Of a stretch of DNA of 64,000 nt, positions 36,305 through 45,670 are shown piece after piece. The stretch is from contig CAZOEL010000017.1 of NCBI GenBank assembly GCA_964578835.1, positions 28,286-92,285 of the forward strand, in the 5' to 3' direction. The stretch comes from CAZOEL01 sp964578835 (GTDB lineage Bacteria > Desulfobacterota > Syntrophobacteria > Syntrophobacterales > Syntrophobacteraceae). The notes under the pieces were generated by a model. That model worked only from the letters and a program-made list of their open reading frames with translations, did not search any database and was not told where the DNA came from. Both the position numbers and the translations under genes were made by a program. The stretch's first letter is position 1. Every line of letters begins with the position of its first letter.

Positions 36305-37102
36305 GTGGGTGTTCGCGTGAAATTGACTTTGGCGGGAAAGCGCATAGGCATTGGGTTGGCGCTGATTCTCTTCATGGCGGGCTGCTCGACCACGTCGACT
36401 CCTCCGCCATCTGCGTCGAAATACGGGAAGTCTTCCACCCTCCGCACCCAAAGGCCTTATCAGATCAAGGGGATCTGGTATTATCCCATTCCTTCCGCGG
36501 AAGGCTATGTCGAAGAAGGAATGGCGAGCTGGTACGGGGAGGACTTTCACGGGAAGCCTACTTCCTGTGGCGAGCCATACGACATGTGGGCGATGACGGC
36601 GGCTCATAAAACTCTCCCGCTTGGCACGCACGTCAAGGTGAGCAATCTCGACAATGGCCGGTCCGTCCTCGTGCGCGTCAACGACCGTGGCCCTTTCGTA
36701 CAGGGAAGAATCATAGATCTCTCCTGCAAGGCCGCCCAGGAGATCGGGTCCGCCAAGCCCGGCCTTGCGCGGGTTCGGGTCGAGGCCGTACAGGTTGCTT
36801 CCGAACAGCACATCGGGCAAAACACCTACTGGGAGGTCGATCCGACGCCGTCTTTCCGATATGGTCAGTTCACCATTCAAATCGGCGCTTTCAGGGAGCA
36901 GGGGAACGCTCTTCGTTTGAGGGGCAGGATGTCTCAGGGGTTCAAGGACATCCAGGTATCGCCCTTCTCATATCAGGGTTTCAATTACTACCGCGTTCAG
37001 GTGGGGATGTATCGGGATATCCTTCTTGCGAGACAGGAGCTCGACCGATTGCGGCAACAGGGTTTTAACGACGCATTTGTAGTGGCGATGGAGGGAAAAT
37101 AA
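36305..37102 (+). CDS. rlpA: RlpA-like septal lytic transglycosylase lipoprotein
   Basis: 265 residues with a lipoprotein signal (FMAGC), a double-psi beta-barrel RlpA domain (about 75-165; GMASWYGEDFHGKPT, VRVNDRGPF with the conserved aspartate) and a C-terminal SPOR domain (about 185-262; FTIQIGAFREQGNA). In the family it cleaves denuded peptidoglycan at division sites. The start is weakly supported: GTG 36305 or GTG 36317. The stop is two bases before hisD. Confidence 0.93.
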   Translation: MGVRVKLTLAGKRIGIGLALILFMAGCSTTSTPPPSASKYGKSSTLRTQRPYQIKGIWYYPIPSAEGYVEEGMASWYGEDFHGKPTSCGEPYDMWAMTAAHKTLPLGTHVKVSNLDNGRSVLVRVNDRGPFVQGRIIDLSCKAAQEIGSAKPGLARVRVEAVQVASEQHIGQNTYWEVDPTPSFRYGQFTIQIGAFREQGNALRLRGRMSQGFKDIQVSPFSYQGFNYYRVQVGMYRDILLARQELDRLRQQGFNDAFVVAMEGK

Positions 37103-37103
37103 G

Positions 37104-38417
37104 GTGCTTAAAGCAATACCGTATCCTTCGGAAGAGGCGGATGCAAGACTGGCGATGATTGGCGCTCGCAGGATGGGAGCCGATCCTGCCCTGGAGCAAA
37201 AGGTTGCTGAAATCATTGAAGCTGTAAAGAAAGACGGAGACAAAGCGCTGCTCCATTACACGCGCCTTTTCGACTCGCCGGATATGGAAGAAAGCGGCTT
37301 GACCGCCACAGAAGAAGAGATCGAAGCTGCCTATAAGAGCGTTGAACCGTCATTCTTCGAAATATTGAAGCGCGCTATCGAAAATATCGAATCCTTTCAC
37401 CATCATCAACTCCGTCAGTCCTATTTCGTGACCAGACCCGACGGAGTCTATCTCGGACAGATGGTGAGGCCGGTCGCCGCCGCCGGTCTTTATATTCCAG
37501 GAGGCAAAGGAGGAGAGACGCCTCTCGTCTCCTCGGTTCTCATGAACGGAATTCCCGCTCGAATTGCGGGTGTGAAAGATATCGCACTGGCAACCCCGCC
37601 GAGACGGGATGGAACTATCAATCCACACCTCCTCGTTGCGGCCAGAGAGGTCGGAGTATCGAGAATCCACAAGCTTGGCAGCGCCTGGGCGATTGCAGCC
37701 CTTGCCCATGGGACCCATCTCATTCCGAAAGTGGATGTAATCGTCGGACCCGGCAATATTTACGTCACTTTGGCGAAAAAGATAGTGTCGGGAGAAGTCG
37801 GGATCGATCTCCTGGCCGGGCCGAGCGAGATACTTGTAATAGCCGATGACAGAGCCAATCCCGATTATGCTGCTGCCGACCTTTTGAGCCAGGCGGAGCA
37901 CGACCCCATGGCAAGCGCCGTACTGGTTGCCACAGATGCCCGGTTTGCCCAAAAGACTGCAGAAAGCCTTGCCGGGCAGCTCGATCTACTTCCGAGGAAG
38001 GAAATTGCGGTGGAAGCTCTTAATCGGTTTGGAGCCATCTTTCTCGTGCAAAGCCTCGATGAAGCCGTAGAGCTTGCGAATCGCATCGCCCCGGAGCACC
38101 TGGAGCTCCAGGTTCTCGATCCATGGCGGCTGCTTGGAAAGATCGAGCACGCCGGGGCGGTCTTCCTGGGCGACTATACCCCGGAAGCGGCCGGCGATTA
38201 TTGGGCCGGACCCAACCACGTGCTTCCGACAGCTGGAACTGCTCGCTTTGCTTCTGCACTCGGGGTGGAAAACTTTCTCAAGAGAACCAGCGTAATTTCC
38301 TACTCCAGGGAAGCCATGGATCGGGACGCCAAGTCCATCATCCGCCTGGCGGAGCTGGAAGGTCTCGAGGCCCATGCAGCCTCTGTTCGCGTGAGGATTT
38401 CCGGGGGCGCGGAATAA
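37104..38417 (+). CDS. hisD: histidinol dehydrogenase
   Basis: Zinc enzyme for the last two oxidations of histidine synthesis. The 437 residues include GLYIPGGKGGETPL, VIVGPGNIYVTLAKK, AGPSEILVIAD and the C-terminal GPNHVLPTAGTAR. The GTG at 37104 follows the rlpA stop by one base with GGAGGG upstream. No other his gene is adjacent. Confidence 0.96.
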   Translation: MLKAIPYPSEEADARLAMIGARRMGADPALEQKVAEIIEAVKKDGDKALLHYTRLFDSPDMEESGLTATEEEIEAAYKSVEPSFFEILKRAIENIESFHHHQLRQSYFVTRPDGVYLGQMVRPVAAAGLYIPGGKGGETPLVSSVLMNGIPARIAGVKDIALATPPRRDGTINPHLLVAAREVGVSRIHKLGSAWAIAALAHGTHLIPKVDVIVGPGNIYVTLAKKIVSGEVGIDLLAGPSEILVIADDRANPDYAAADLLSQAEHDPMASAVLVATDARFAQKTAESLAGQLDLLPRKEIAVEALNRFGAIFLVQSLDEAVELANRIAPEHLELQVLDPWRLLGKIEHAGAVFLGDYTPEAAGDYWAGPNHVLPTAGTARFASALGVENFLKRTSVISYSREAMDRDAKSIIRLAELEGLEAHAASVRVRISGGAE

Positions 38418-38450
38418 CATCCGCCGACACTCATGCGCTATGCTTCCGCC

Positions 38451-38774
38451 TTACTGCTGAAGCGTATTCTCTCGGACCCAGTCGAGGTATTGAGGAAGTC
38501 CCTGATCAATTTGAAAAGATATGATTTCAGGGACTTCATAGCTGTGAAGCGCAACGATTCTGTCTTTTAACATCGGGATGAGGGAGGTTTTCGTCTTCAT
38601 GACCATCAGGCATTCTTCGTCGTTGCAAACCTCTCCCTTCCAACGGTAGATGGAAAGAACGCCGGGGATGATATTAGCGCATGCGACAAGTCTTTCATCA
38701 ACCAGAGCTCGACCTATCTGCGAAGCTTCCTCTCGTTTTCCCACTGTAACAAAAACCACCGAAACATCGCTCAT
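38451..38774 (-). CDS. cutA: CutA1-type divalent-cation tolerance protein
   Basis: 107 residues, the normal size of this trimeric signal-protein-like fold. Motifs VVFVTVGKREEASQIG, RLVACANIIPGVLSIYRWKG, ECLMVMKTK and YEVPEI are all conserved. Role in metal tolerance is the family's historic annotation and is not well defined. Divergent from the next gene with only 37 bp between the starts. Confidence 0.94.
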   Translation of the reverse strand: MSDVSVVFVTVGKREEASQIGRALVDERLVACANIIPGVLSIYRWKGEVCNDEECLMVMKTKTSLIPMLKDRIVALHSYEVPEIISFQIDQGLPQYLDWVRENTLQQ

Positions 38775-38811
38775 GGCTTTCAGCTCCTTCTGGCGTCAAA
38801 GGGACTAACTC

Positions 38812-40617
38812 ATGGAGCAGGATCGCCATCTTCATGACGCAACGCCCGCCCTGCCCTCCAGTTTTTTTGAGGCGCTCGTCTCGGACATTCCCGCCTCCGC
38901 ATGGGCCGCTCTTTTCCAGAGCAACCCTACCCTAAAAGAAATGGTCTTGGAAGGGTTTTCAATCCGCCCCAATAAGATGGAAAATCTGATGAGACAATCC
39001 CATGTCCGGCTCAGGCTCCAGCGGATTCTTAAGACCCATCCGGAATTATTTGAGGAAGTCTTGCGCATGTGGGGCTATGAAAGGCTTTCTATCGTAGCCT
39101 TCATAGAAATGCTGGACAGAAGCTTTGTCACGGAAAACTGGGATAGTCTGAAAAACCTTCTGACGCCGGAAAGGTTCTATGCAGCCATCCGCCTTTTGGG
39201 CTTTTTCGAAGAAAAAGAGATCCAAAGCCGTATAGAAGAATCCTTCTGGAATCGTTCTGTCGACCCGGAGGTCGTAATTCCCTTGATGCCGGTATTGGAC
39301 GTCTACAGGGAGCTTCTCCGGCAGTTTCCTGAGGCGGGGTTCTGGACTTCCGATTCAAAGCCCGCTATCGCGGTGGAGCTTCCGGCGAGAAGAGATGATG
39401 AGGCTGTTGAAGGAAGGGATTCGGATTCTTCCCGCAGGTCTGACCATAAGCTAAAGAAAGCTTTACAGAAATTAGAGAAAGCCCTGGCGGAGCAGGAGCA
39501 TCTTCAAGAGGGAAACGCCCGCTATCGTAAAGAAAACGAAGAACTGCGAAAGAAGCTCGTAGACTTGGAGCAGACTTTCGATCTACGCCTTGCGGAGGCG
39601 TTGGAGAAAGAGCGCAGTGAACATCACAGGCGCTATTCTTCTTTGGATCAACGCCAGCTCGGAGAGATCTCCCAAGACCTGGATGCGCTGCTCGAGCGTG
39701 TGGAGAAGGCGTTTAAGCTCCAACGAGCAGCCGACGAGCGCTATGGCCTAATCCCCGCCATTCGTCAGAAGCTTTTGAAAATTGAGCTTCATCTCGAAGA
39801 AATCGAAAGCGTTTACTCAGACTCTCTCGTCGTTCATGTGGAAATCGCTCGAGTGAAGGAGGCTCTCCTTAGCGAAAAGAAGCGGATTCTCGATCTTCCG
39901 GGCATAGGAAGGGCTCTGCAGAGAGAGCCCAGAATACTATTGAATGATGATCTTCGGCAGAAGGTGCGCTTGCTCGATCCCACGCCGGGGAGCCTGGCAA
40001 AGATAGCCAAGGCCGGGGAGCTGGTCTCAAGACTCGAGGATCTTGGCCTCCTTGATGACGCCAATACCCTGATGGAAGATATAGATCACAAAAGGAATCA
40101 GATCGCCGAAGCCCTTTACGCGCGCTTCAGCGCTCCCGGAGAGCCTGCAGGAGCTCATCACGCCGCCCAAACTTTTGAGGAATTTGTCAAGACTGGAAAA
40201 GCCAGGCAATGCGATCTTTATGTCGACGCCTACAACATCCTGATGAGGGCTTTTGGCGATGGGGGAAAAATGCAGGTGGCGTCCTTGGCGGACGCCAGAG
40301 ATGACTTCATCGACGCAGTTTGCAGAAAGTCGCAACTCTTCAGGAAGGTCTTTCTCGTATTCGATGGAGTAGAAGATTTTAGAGACCGAAGGGGCAATGT
40401 AGAAATCATCTACACCGATAAAGGGCGGGGCGCCACGGCCGACGCCTTCATAATAGAAAGTATAACGAAGCGAAAGGACAGGCAAACACTGCTCGTCACG
40501 GCAGATCGAGAGATCATAAAGGCTACCGAAAACAAGGTCTACGCATTGGTCGATACTTATCAGTTCTATGTATTCACGGTGGGATTGAAAGCGCTTCGCC
40601 CAAAACTTTCTTCGTAA
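38812..40617 (+). CDS. coiled-coil protein with C-terminal NYN/YacP-like nuclease domain
   Basis: 601 residues in three parts. The N-terminal helical region (about 10-190) has no recognised family. A long coiled coil (about 215-350; LKKALQKLEKALAEQEHLQE) follows. The C-terminal domain (about 466-595) resembles NYN_YacP PIN-like nucleases with acidic residues in LYVDAYNILMRAFGDGG, VFLVFDGVEDF, GRGATADAFIIE and LLVTADREI. Such domains often cut RNA. The fusion to a long coiled coil is unusual and suggests a scaffolded or membrane-proximal RNA-processing role, which is inference. Confidence 0.82.
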   Translation: MEQDRHLHDATPALPSSFFEALVSDIPASAWAALFQSNPTLKEMVLEGFSIRPNKMENLMRQSHVRLRLQRILKTHPELFEEVLRMWGYERLSIVAFIEMLDRSFVTENWDSLKNLLTPERFYAAIRLLGFFEEKEIQSRIEESFWNRSVDPEVVIPLMPVLDVYRELLRQFPEAGFWTSDSKPAIAVELPARRDDEAVEGRDSDSSRRSDHKLKKALQKLEKALAEQEHLQEGNARYRKENEELRKKLVDLEQTFDLRLAEALEKERSEHHRRYSSLDQRQLGEISQDLDALLERVEKAFKLQRAADERYGLIPAIRQKLLKIELHLEEIESVYSDSLVVHVEIARVKEALLSEKKRILDLPGIGRALQREPRILLNDDLRQKVRLLDPTPGSLAKIAKAGELVSRLEDLGLLDDANTLMEDIDHKRNQIAEALYARFSAPGEPAGAHHAAQTFEEFVKTGKARQCDLYVDAYNILMRAFGDGGKMQVASLADARDDFIDAVCRKSQLFRKVFLVFDGVEDFRDRRGNVEIIYTDKGRGATADAFIIESITKRKDRQTLLVTADREIIKATENKVYALVDTYQFYVFTVGLKALRPKLSS

Positions 40618-40671
40618 GCCCAACGCCCCCGGGTCCAACGAACATTACGATATGTTGAGGTGAGCTCAGAG

Positions 40672-41295
40672 ATGCATTCAACCGCTTCAGGCGACTACAA
40701 TAAAGATCAACTGACCACGCTTCTTGCAGTGCAAAAAGGCTGCGCAGCTCTCCCGCATTCCGAAGTCGAAAAGCTGCGGGAGAGCCTTTCACCATATCTC
40801 CAATTCCGGCAAGAGCTCCACACGTTTCAAGACCGGCTTTTTGGAAGCATCTGCCGGTTATCTTGCTTTGAAACCGGATTGAGCGCATGCTGCGGCTTCG
40901 AGAGCATCATTACATTCTTCTCAGACCATGTCATCAATTATCTTCTCTCCGATCCCATCGAGATTACAGCCATTCTGGACGTGCTGGCTCATCCCAACCG
41001 AACCGGAAAATGCGTCTATCTCGCTGAGAACGGCTGTCTATGGAAGATCCGCCCCATATCATGCGCCATGTTTCTTTGCGAACAGGCGAAAGGAGAGGCT
41101 CTGGGAGAAAGCGCAGAAGCTAAATCGGTCTGGGAGGATTTGCAGGAAAAGGAGAAAGAATATACCTGGCCAACACAACCTGTTCTCTTCAATGACCTGG
41201 AAGCGCTCTTCATTGCCGTAGGCGTTGACTCTCCGCACCTCTACTTTCATAGCAGCCCGGGGCTTTTGAGAATGAAGGCCAAGTTCGGGTTATGA
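40672..41295 (+). CDS. divergent YkgJ-like cysteine-cluster protein
   Basis: 207 residues. The cysteine-containing core (CRLSCFETGLSACCGFES; TGKCVYLAENGCLWKIRP; SCAMFLCEQ) matches the YkgJ pattern with extra helical flanks. I chose the ATG at 40672 because GAGGTGAG lies seven bases upstream; a GTG at 40660 is in frame. It follows the NYN gene by 54 bp, probably in one transcript. Function unknown. Confidence 0.75.
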   Translation: MHSTASGDYNKDQLTTLLAVQKGCAALPHSEVEKLRESLSPYLQFRQELHTFQDRLFGSICRLSCFETGLSACCGFESIITFFSDHVINYLLSDPIEITAILDVLAHPNRTGKCVYLAENGCLWKIRPISCAMFLCEQAKGEALGESAEAKSVWEDLQEKEKEYTWPTQPVLFNDLEALFIAVGVDSPHLYFHSSPGLLRMKAKFGL

Positions 41296-41549
41296 GAAGC
41301 GCAAGGCCGCCGCTTTGCCTTTGAGCGTCAATCAATTGTCGTGGACGTTATATCCAGCCTCTGGACTCCATCCTAGGGAATCCTCTTGACCGATGCCCGA
41401 CAAGCGCCGCCCCGTACTTGTTTCTGCTATATAAAATAAGAACTTGAATATTGTAGAGAGTGTGTTAGATATAATTTTGACATCTTTCACGGGGGCTGTT
41501 CTTAGATATTAGACCATTTAATTAACTAAAGGCTTGATTTATAGATCAC

Positions 41550-42968
41550 ATGGGATCTTCTTCTCGAATCTTGGTGATAGATGATGAACCGTTGACGCTC
41601 GAATTGATAGTCGAGGGTCTGAGCGAGGAGGGTTATTCAGTCGAGGTGGCCTCTTCCGGAGCCGAAGGGATATCCAAGGCTGAGCAATCCGAGTACGAGT
41701 TCATCATTACCGACCTGATGATGCCTGGCGTCGATGGTATGCAGGTGCTACAGCACTTTACAGAGCATCGTCCGGAGACGTCAGTCATAGTTCTGACGGG
41801 ATTCGGCACCATAGAAACCGCCGTACAGGCGGTGAAGAGAGGGGCTTTCGATTACCTCACCAAGCCGGCTAAAATCGAAGAGATCCTGCTCATTCTTAGG
41901 CGAGCCCAAGAGCTCAACAGCCTCAAAGCCGAAAATGTCCTTTTGCGCTCACAGGTTCAGGAGGCGCAGAAATACGAAAAGCTCATCGGGCAAAGTCCCC
42001 CCATGCTCAAGCTCTACCGCACCATCCACAGAGTGGCTCGGGTGGATTCTACCGTGCTCATTACGGGAGAGAGTGGAACCGGCAAAGAGCTAATCGCCAA
42101 CGCCATCCACTATTTCAGCGATCGCAAGGATAAACCTTTTGTCCCGATCAATTGTGGAGCCATCCCGGAAGAGCTTCTCGAGAGTGAGCTTTTCGGTCAT
42201 GAAAAAGGCGCCTTTACGGGCGCGCTCAAAGAGCGTAAGGGACGATTCGAGCTGGCCCACCAAGGAACGGTCTTTCTCGATGAAGTTGGCGAGATGAGTC
42301 AGAAGCTTCAAGTCAAGCTGCTTCGCTTCTTGCAGGAGAAGAAGTTCGAAAGGGTTGGGGGCTCCCGTACGATTCATGTGGATGTCGGCATTATTGCGGC
42401 TACGAATAAGGATCTCGAGAAAGCCGTTGCGGAGAATGAATTTAGAGAAGATCTCTTTTACAGGCTCAATGTCATTCCCATTCAGGCGCCTCCGTTAAGG
42501 AACCGGGATGGCGATATCCCGCTCCTTGTGCGCCATTTCCTGAAGAAGCATTGTCAGGATAAGGACATTCCCTTGAAAAGGATATCAAAGCCGGCAATCG
42601 ACTCCCTGGAGCGGTATGGCTGGCCGGGTAACGTTCGCGAGCTCGAAAACCTCATCGAACGGCTTGTTATCCTTACGGATGAAGATGAAATCGACTTGCG
42701 CGATCTGCCGCCAAGGGTGCAACAGGCCCAAACGCCGGTTCAAGAGCCGATCCCGCGAGCCCAGCCTCAGCTCGATATCGAGCTTCTCCAGGATGGAATC
42801 GACCTCAAGAAAACACTGGACGATCTTGAAAATCGGCTTATCCTCGAAGCATTGGAGAGGGCCGGCGGAGTTAAGAACAAAGCAGCTCTTCTCTTGGGAC
42901 TCAATCGGACCACTCTGATTGAAAAAATGAAAAAGAAAAAGATCAACTATCCTCACTCCAATTCTTAA
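41550..42968 (+). CDS. NtrC-type sigma-54 activator with intact receiver
   Basis: 472 residues: receiver domain (1-120) with acidic pocket IDDE, phospho-acceptor Asp55 (IITDLMMPG) and the conserved lysine in YLTKPAK; AAA+ domain (about 145-385) with Walker A GESGTGKE, the sigma-54 contact loop GAFTGA, and WPGNVRELENLIER; and a C-terminal Fis-type helix-turn-helix (LLLGLNRTTLIEKMKKK). A TATAAT box lies near 41470. The downstream intergenic region contains a near-consensus sigma-54 promoter that it may control. No sensor kinase is adjacent. Confidence 0.95.
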   Translation: MGSSSRILVIDDEPLTLELIVEGLSEEGYSVEVASSGAEGISKAEQSEYEFIITDLMMPGVDGMQVLQHFTEHRPETSVIVLTGFGTIETAVQAVKRGAFDYLTKPAKIEEILLILRRAQELNSLKAENVLLRSQVQEAQKYEKLIGQSPPMLKLYRTIHRVARVDSTVLITGESGTGKELIANAIHYFSDRKDKPFVPINCGAIPEELLESELFGHEKGAFTGALKERKGRFELAHQGTVFLDEVGEMSQKLQVKLLRFLQEKKFERVGGSRTIHVDVGIIAATNKDLEKAVAENEFREDLFYRLNVIPIQAPPLRNRDGDIPLLVRHFLKKHCQDKDIPLKRISKPAIDSLERYGWPGNVRELENLIERLVILTDEDEIDLRDLPPRVQQAQTPVQEPIPRAQPQLDIELLQDGIDLKKTLDDLENRLILEALERAGGVKNKAALLLGLNRTTLIEKMKKKKINYPHSNS

Positions 42969-43085
42969 ACCATCAGAGTGGCTTTTTGTTGCGCTCCTGA
43001 AGGACGCCTCATCGCAGCCAAAAATTTGGCTATCCTCCACTCCATTTCAAAACCCTCGCGCATATCTGAATTTTGACGTTTGTTT

Positions 43086-43101
43086 TGGCACATCACTTGC
43101 T
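43086..43101 (+). promoter_or_regulatory. near-consensus sigma-54 (-24/-12) promoter
   Basis: TGGCACATCACTTGCT matches TGGCACGnnnnTTGCW at every defined position but one (A instead of the last G of the -24 element), with correct GG-to-GC spacing. Predicted start near 43112, about 45 bases before the AMIN-TPR gene and between two sigma-54 activator genes. Confidence 0.8.
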
Positions 43102-43157
43102 CAAGACATCCGCAGATTTACGGTTGTTGAAAGGGAGATCGCTTATACAATGGCTGG

Positions 43158-45608
43158 ATGGAGCTGCAAGAGGTTATGGAAAGATCGGCAAGGAGCGCGA
43201 CGGGATCAAGATTGAAAGCCACAGATCGTTTTGTTGCGCTGAATTCCCTACAGATGGTGCGCTCATTCCGAATCATTCCACTGCGCCGAGCCGGCTTGAT
43301 CGCCCAATCGCTTTTGACGCTGCTCTTTATCCTCTTTGCCGTAAATTGTTACAGCGCCGTTGACGGCGCGACTCTTCAGAATGTCCGCGTCGGCTTTCAC
43401 AATGACTTTACCCGTCTGGTTTTTGACATAGATGGTCCTCGTCCTTTGAGCATAGGCCCTCAGGAAAAGACAGGCGTGGTCATTCGCTTCGGCCGCTTTC
43501 AGACTTCTCTCAGGTCAGAAGATCTTCTCCCGCGTCTTCCCTCCTTTCTATCCGGCATATCATTTCGCCAGGGAGACAGCGGATCGATGATATACATCGC
43601 CTTTCAGAAACCGGACATTTCTGTGAAGCCGTCGATCCTATCCAAGTCAAAGTCTTCACATCGGGTTGTCCTTGACTTTTATCCCGCAGCCGTCCCCGCG
43701 GCCCCTCCGAAGGTTGATAAAGCGATAACGCGCAATCCTGAGGAAAAAGAAAAGCCAAAACAAAACCCACCTCAGCCTTCGGAAGCTGCAGCTCCCGCCT
43801 TTGTTCCATTAACCGATGCCGCAGGAGCGCCTTCCGCAGCAACTCCCGAAGCGTCATCTCCATACGACGAAGCCGACAGCTTTTTTTTGGCTCATGAAAA
43901 CGACTTGGCGCAACATGCGCAACAGATCCTCGAACTGTATCGAATCGCAATGAAAGCTGCGCCTTCTTCCAGTAAATTACCTGTCGCCCTCTACCGGTAC
44001 GGAGTGGCTTGCCTTGCCGCGGGAAACGCTAAAAAGGCTGAGGAAAGCTTCAAAAAGGTTATCAATGACTATCCCGCGCATCCGTTGGTCGGCCTTTGTT
44101 GGTTGGGAACGGGAAAGGCCCAGCAGCACAAAAAAGCAGATGTGGAAGCAGTGCTGGCTTTCCGCAGCGCGCTGACTTTCCCTCTCGAGAAAGCAAAGGA
44201 AGCTGAGGCGCACTGCTTCATGGGAAAATCCCTTACGAGGATCGGCTCTCATAAAGATGCATTGGAGGCTTTGGGGAAATGCCTCAACGATGATCCGGCT
44301 TCTTACATCAAGGAGCCGAATGTCTTGAGAAGCATCGGGGAATCGTCCTTCGCTCTGCAGCAGTATGACAAAAGCTGCGACTATTTGATCCGATATATTA
44401 ATCTCGACGCTGCCGTTCCCGATCGAGACATTATTCTGGCCAAGATCGCCGAGACCTTGCTCTACATGAACGAACATGATCTTGCCAAAAAGCTCTACAC
44501 CCATATCGAAAGGCATTACCCGGATTCAGAGGGTTATATTATCGGCGCTATTCGACGAGCCGAGCTCATGGAGAGGCAAAACGAACGGGGCAAAAGAAAC
44601 GCTGTCGCATTGTATCAGGAGCTTTCGGAAAAACTCACCTCCTCTCCTCTCTCAGAGCTGGTCATTTTCAAACTCGCTTCGTGGGAGAGCGAGCAGGGCA
44701 ATCACAAGAAGAGCCTTTCTCTGATTGATGATTTCCTTCTCAACAAGGACCAGAAGTCTCCTCCCGGCAAGGATATTCTGACCTTGAGGGACAAAGTGGC
44801 GGAGAAGTTCCTGAGGCGCTCTTTTGAAGAGAAAAATTACAATCAGGTTATTGAGCTCTACAAAGCTAACCAGCCTCTTTTCAAGGTCTCGACATCGCCT
44901 GATATTATTTTGATGGCTGCGGAAAGCTATGAGGCCCTTAAGCATTATCCCATCGGCGTCGACCTTTACGAGCAACTGCTGTCCGGTTCGCCCGCCAACA
45001 AAGATGGCTTGCTCCTCAAGCTCGCACGCTCTCAATTTCTCATGGGCGATTTAGGCAAAGCGGCTGAGAAGGCAGCCCAGATACGCTCCGAGTCTCTTGA
45101 GGCAGAGAAGTCCGAGCTATTGGGGCAGATCTATTTCAACCAGAAGAAATATGACGAAGCCGCACGACAGCTCGCTAAGAGCTTCCAGCGCGACCCCAAC
45201 TTCGAGCGGATCGATTTCCAGCTGGCGTTTGCGTATGCGGAAAGCTTGTTGGAATTGAACAAAAGCGCTGAAGCGCTGCAATTTCTTCAAAAAGTTTCCG
45301 GCCGAGTCGGAACAGAAGAAGTGGATAAGAAGGTCCGGGCAGGTCTATTGGAAAGCCGTTGCTACCAAAGCCTTAAGCAGGCGGAAAAAGCCATCGGGGT
45401 GCTTGAAGAGCTGGCGCCCATTATCACTGCGGATCAGGTGAAAGACCAGCTGAATTACCAACTGTCCCAGCTCTACCTGGAGTCGGGACAATCCGATAAG
45501 GCTGTAGAATCGCTTAACAAGCTCATGGCGTCTTCTCAGCCGCTCTGGAAAGCGGCCGCTGAGCAGCAACTGAACTATATGCAACTACAAAAATCGGAGA
45601 AAAAGTAA
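43158..45608 (+). CDS. exported AMIN- and TPR-repeat protein
   Basis: 816 residues from the first ATG; ATGs at 43176 and 43254 are alternatives and no ribosome site decides. A hydrophobic signal or anchor (LIAQSLLTLLFILFAV) precedes an AMIN-like domain (about 70-185; VRVGFHNDFTRLVFDIDG), a Pro/Ala-rich linker, then TPR-type repeats to the C-terminus (YRYGVACLAAGNAKKAEESF, LGQIYFNQKKYDEAARQLAK). AMIN domains bind cell-wall components, so an envelope-assembly scaffold is likely. A sigma-54 promoter lies just upstream. Confidence 0.85.
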   Translation: MELQEVMERSARSATGSRLKATDRFVALNSLQMVRSFRIIPLRRAGLIAQSLLTLLFILFAVNCYSAVDGATLQNVRVGFHNDFTRLVFDIDGPRPLSIGPQEKTGVVIRFGRFQTSLRSEDLLPRLPSFLSGISFRQGDSGSMIYIAFQKPDISVKPSILSKSKSSHRVVLDFYPAAVPAAPPKVDKAITRNPEEKEKPKQNPPQPSEAAAPAFVPLTDAAGAPSAATPEASSPYDEADSFFLAHENDLAQHAQQILELYRIAMKAAPSSSKLPVALYRYGVACLAAGNAKKAEESFKKVINDYPAHPLVGLCWLGTGKAQQHKKADVEAVLAFRSALTFPLEKAKEAEAHCFMGKSLTRIGSHKDALEALGKCLNDDPASYIKEPNVLRSIGESSFALQQYDKSCDYLIRYINLDAAVPDRDIILAKIAETLLYMNEHDLAKKLYTHIERHYPDSEGYIIGAIRRAELMERQNERGKRNAVALYQELSEKLTSSPLSELVIFKLASWESEQGNHKKSLSLIDDFLLNKDQKSPPGKDILTLRDKVAEKFLRRSFEEKNYNQVIELYKANQPLFKVSTSPDIILMAAESYEALKHYPIGVDLYEQLLSGSPANKDGLLLKLARSQFLMGDLGKAAEKAAQIRSESLEAEKSELLGQIYFNQKKYDEAARQLAKSFQRDPNFERIDFQLAFAYAESLLELNKSAEALQFLQKVSGRVGTEEVDKKVRAGLLESRCYQSLKQAEKAIGVLEELAPIITADQVKDQLNYQLSQLYLESGQSDKAVESLNKLMASSQPLWKAAAEQQLNYMQLQKSEKK

Positions 45609-45670
45609 GGCGTTTCACGAGGCGCTTCCTTTAGCGTAAGTGAAGCCGCAAGTCCGGGTGGAGATCTGAG

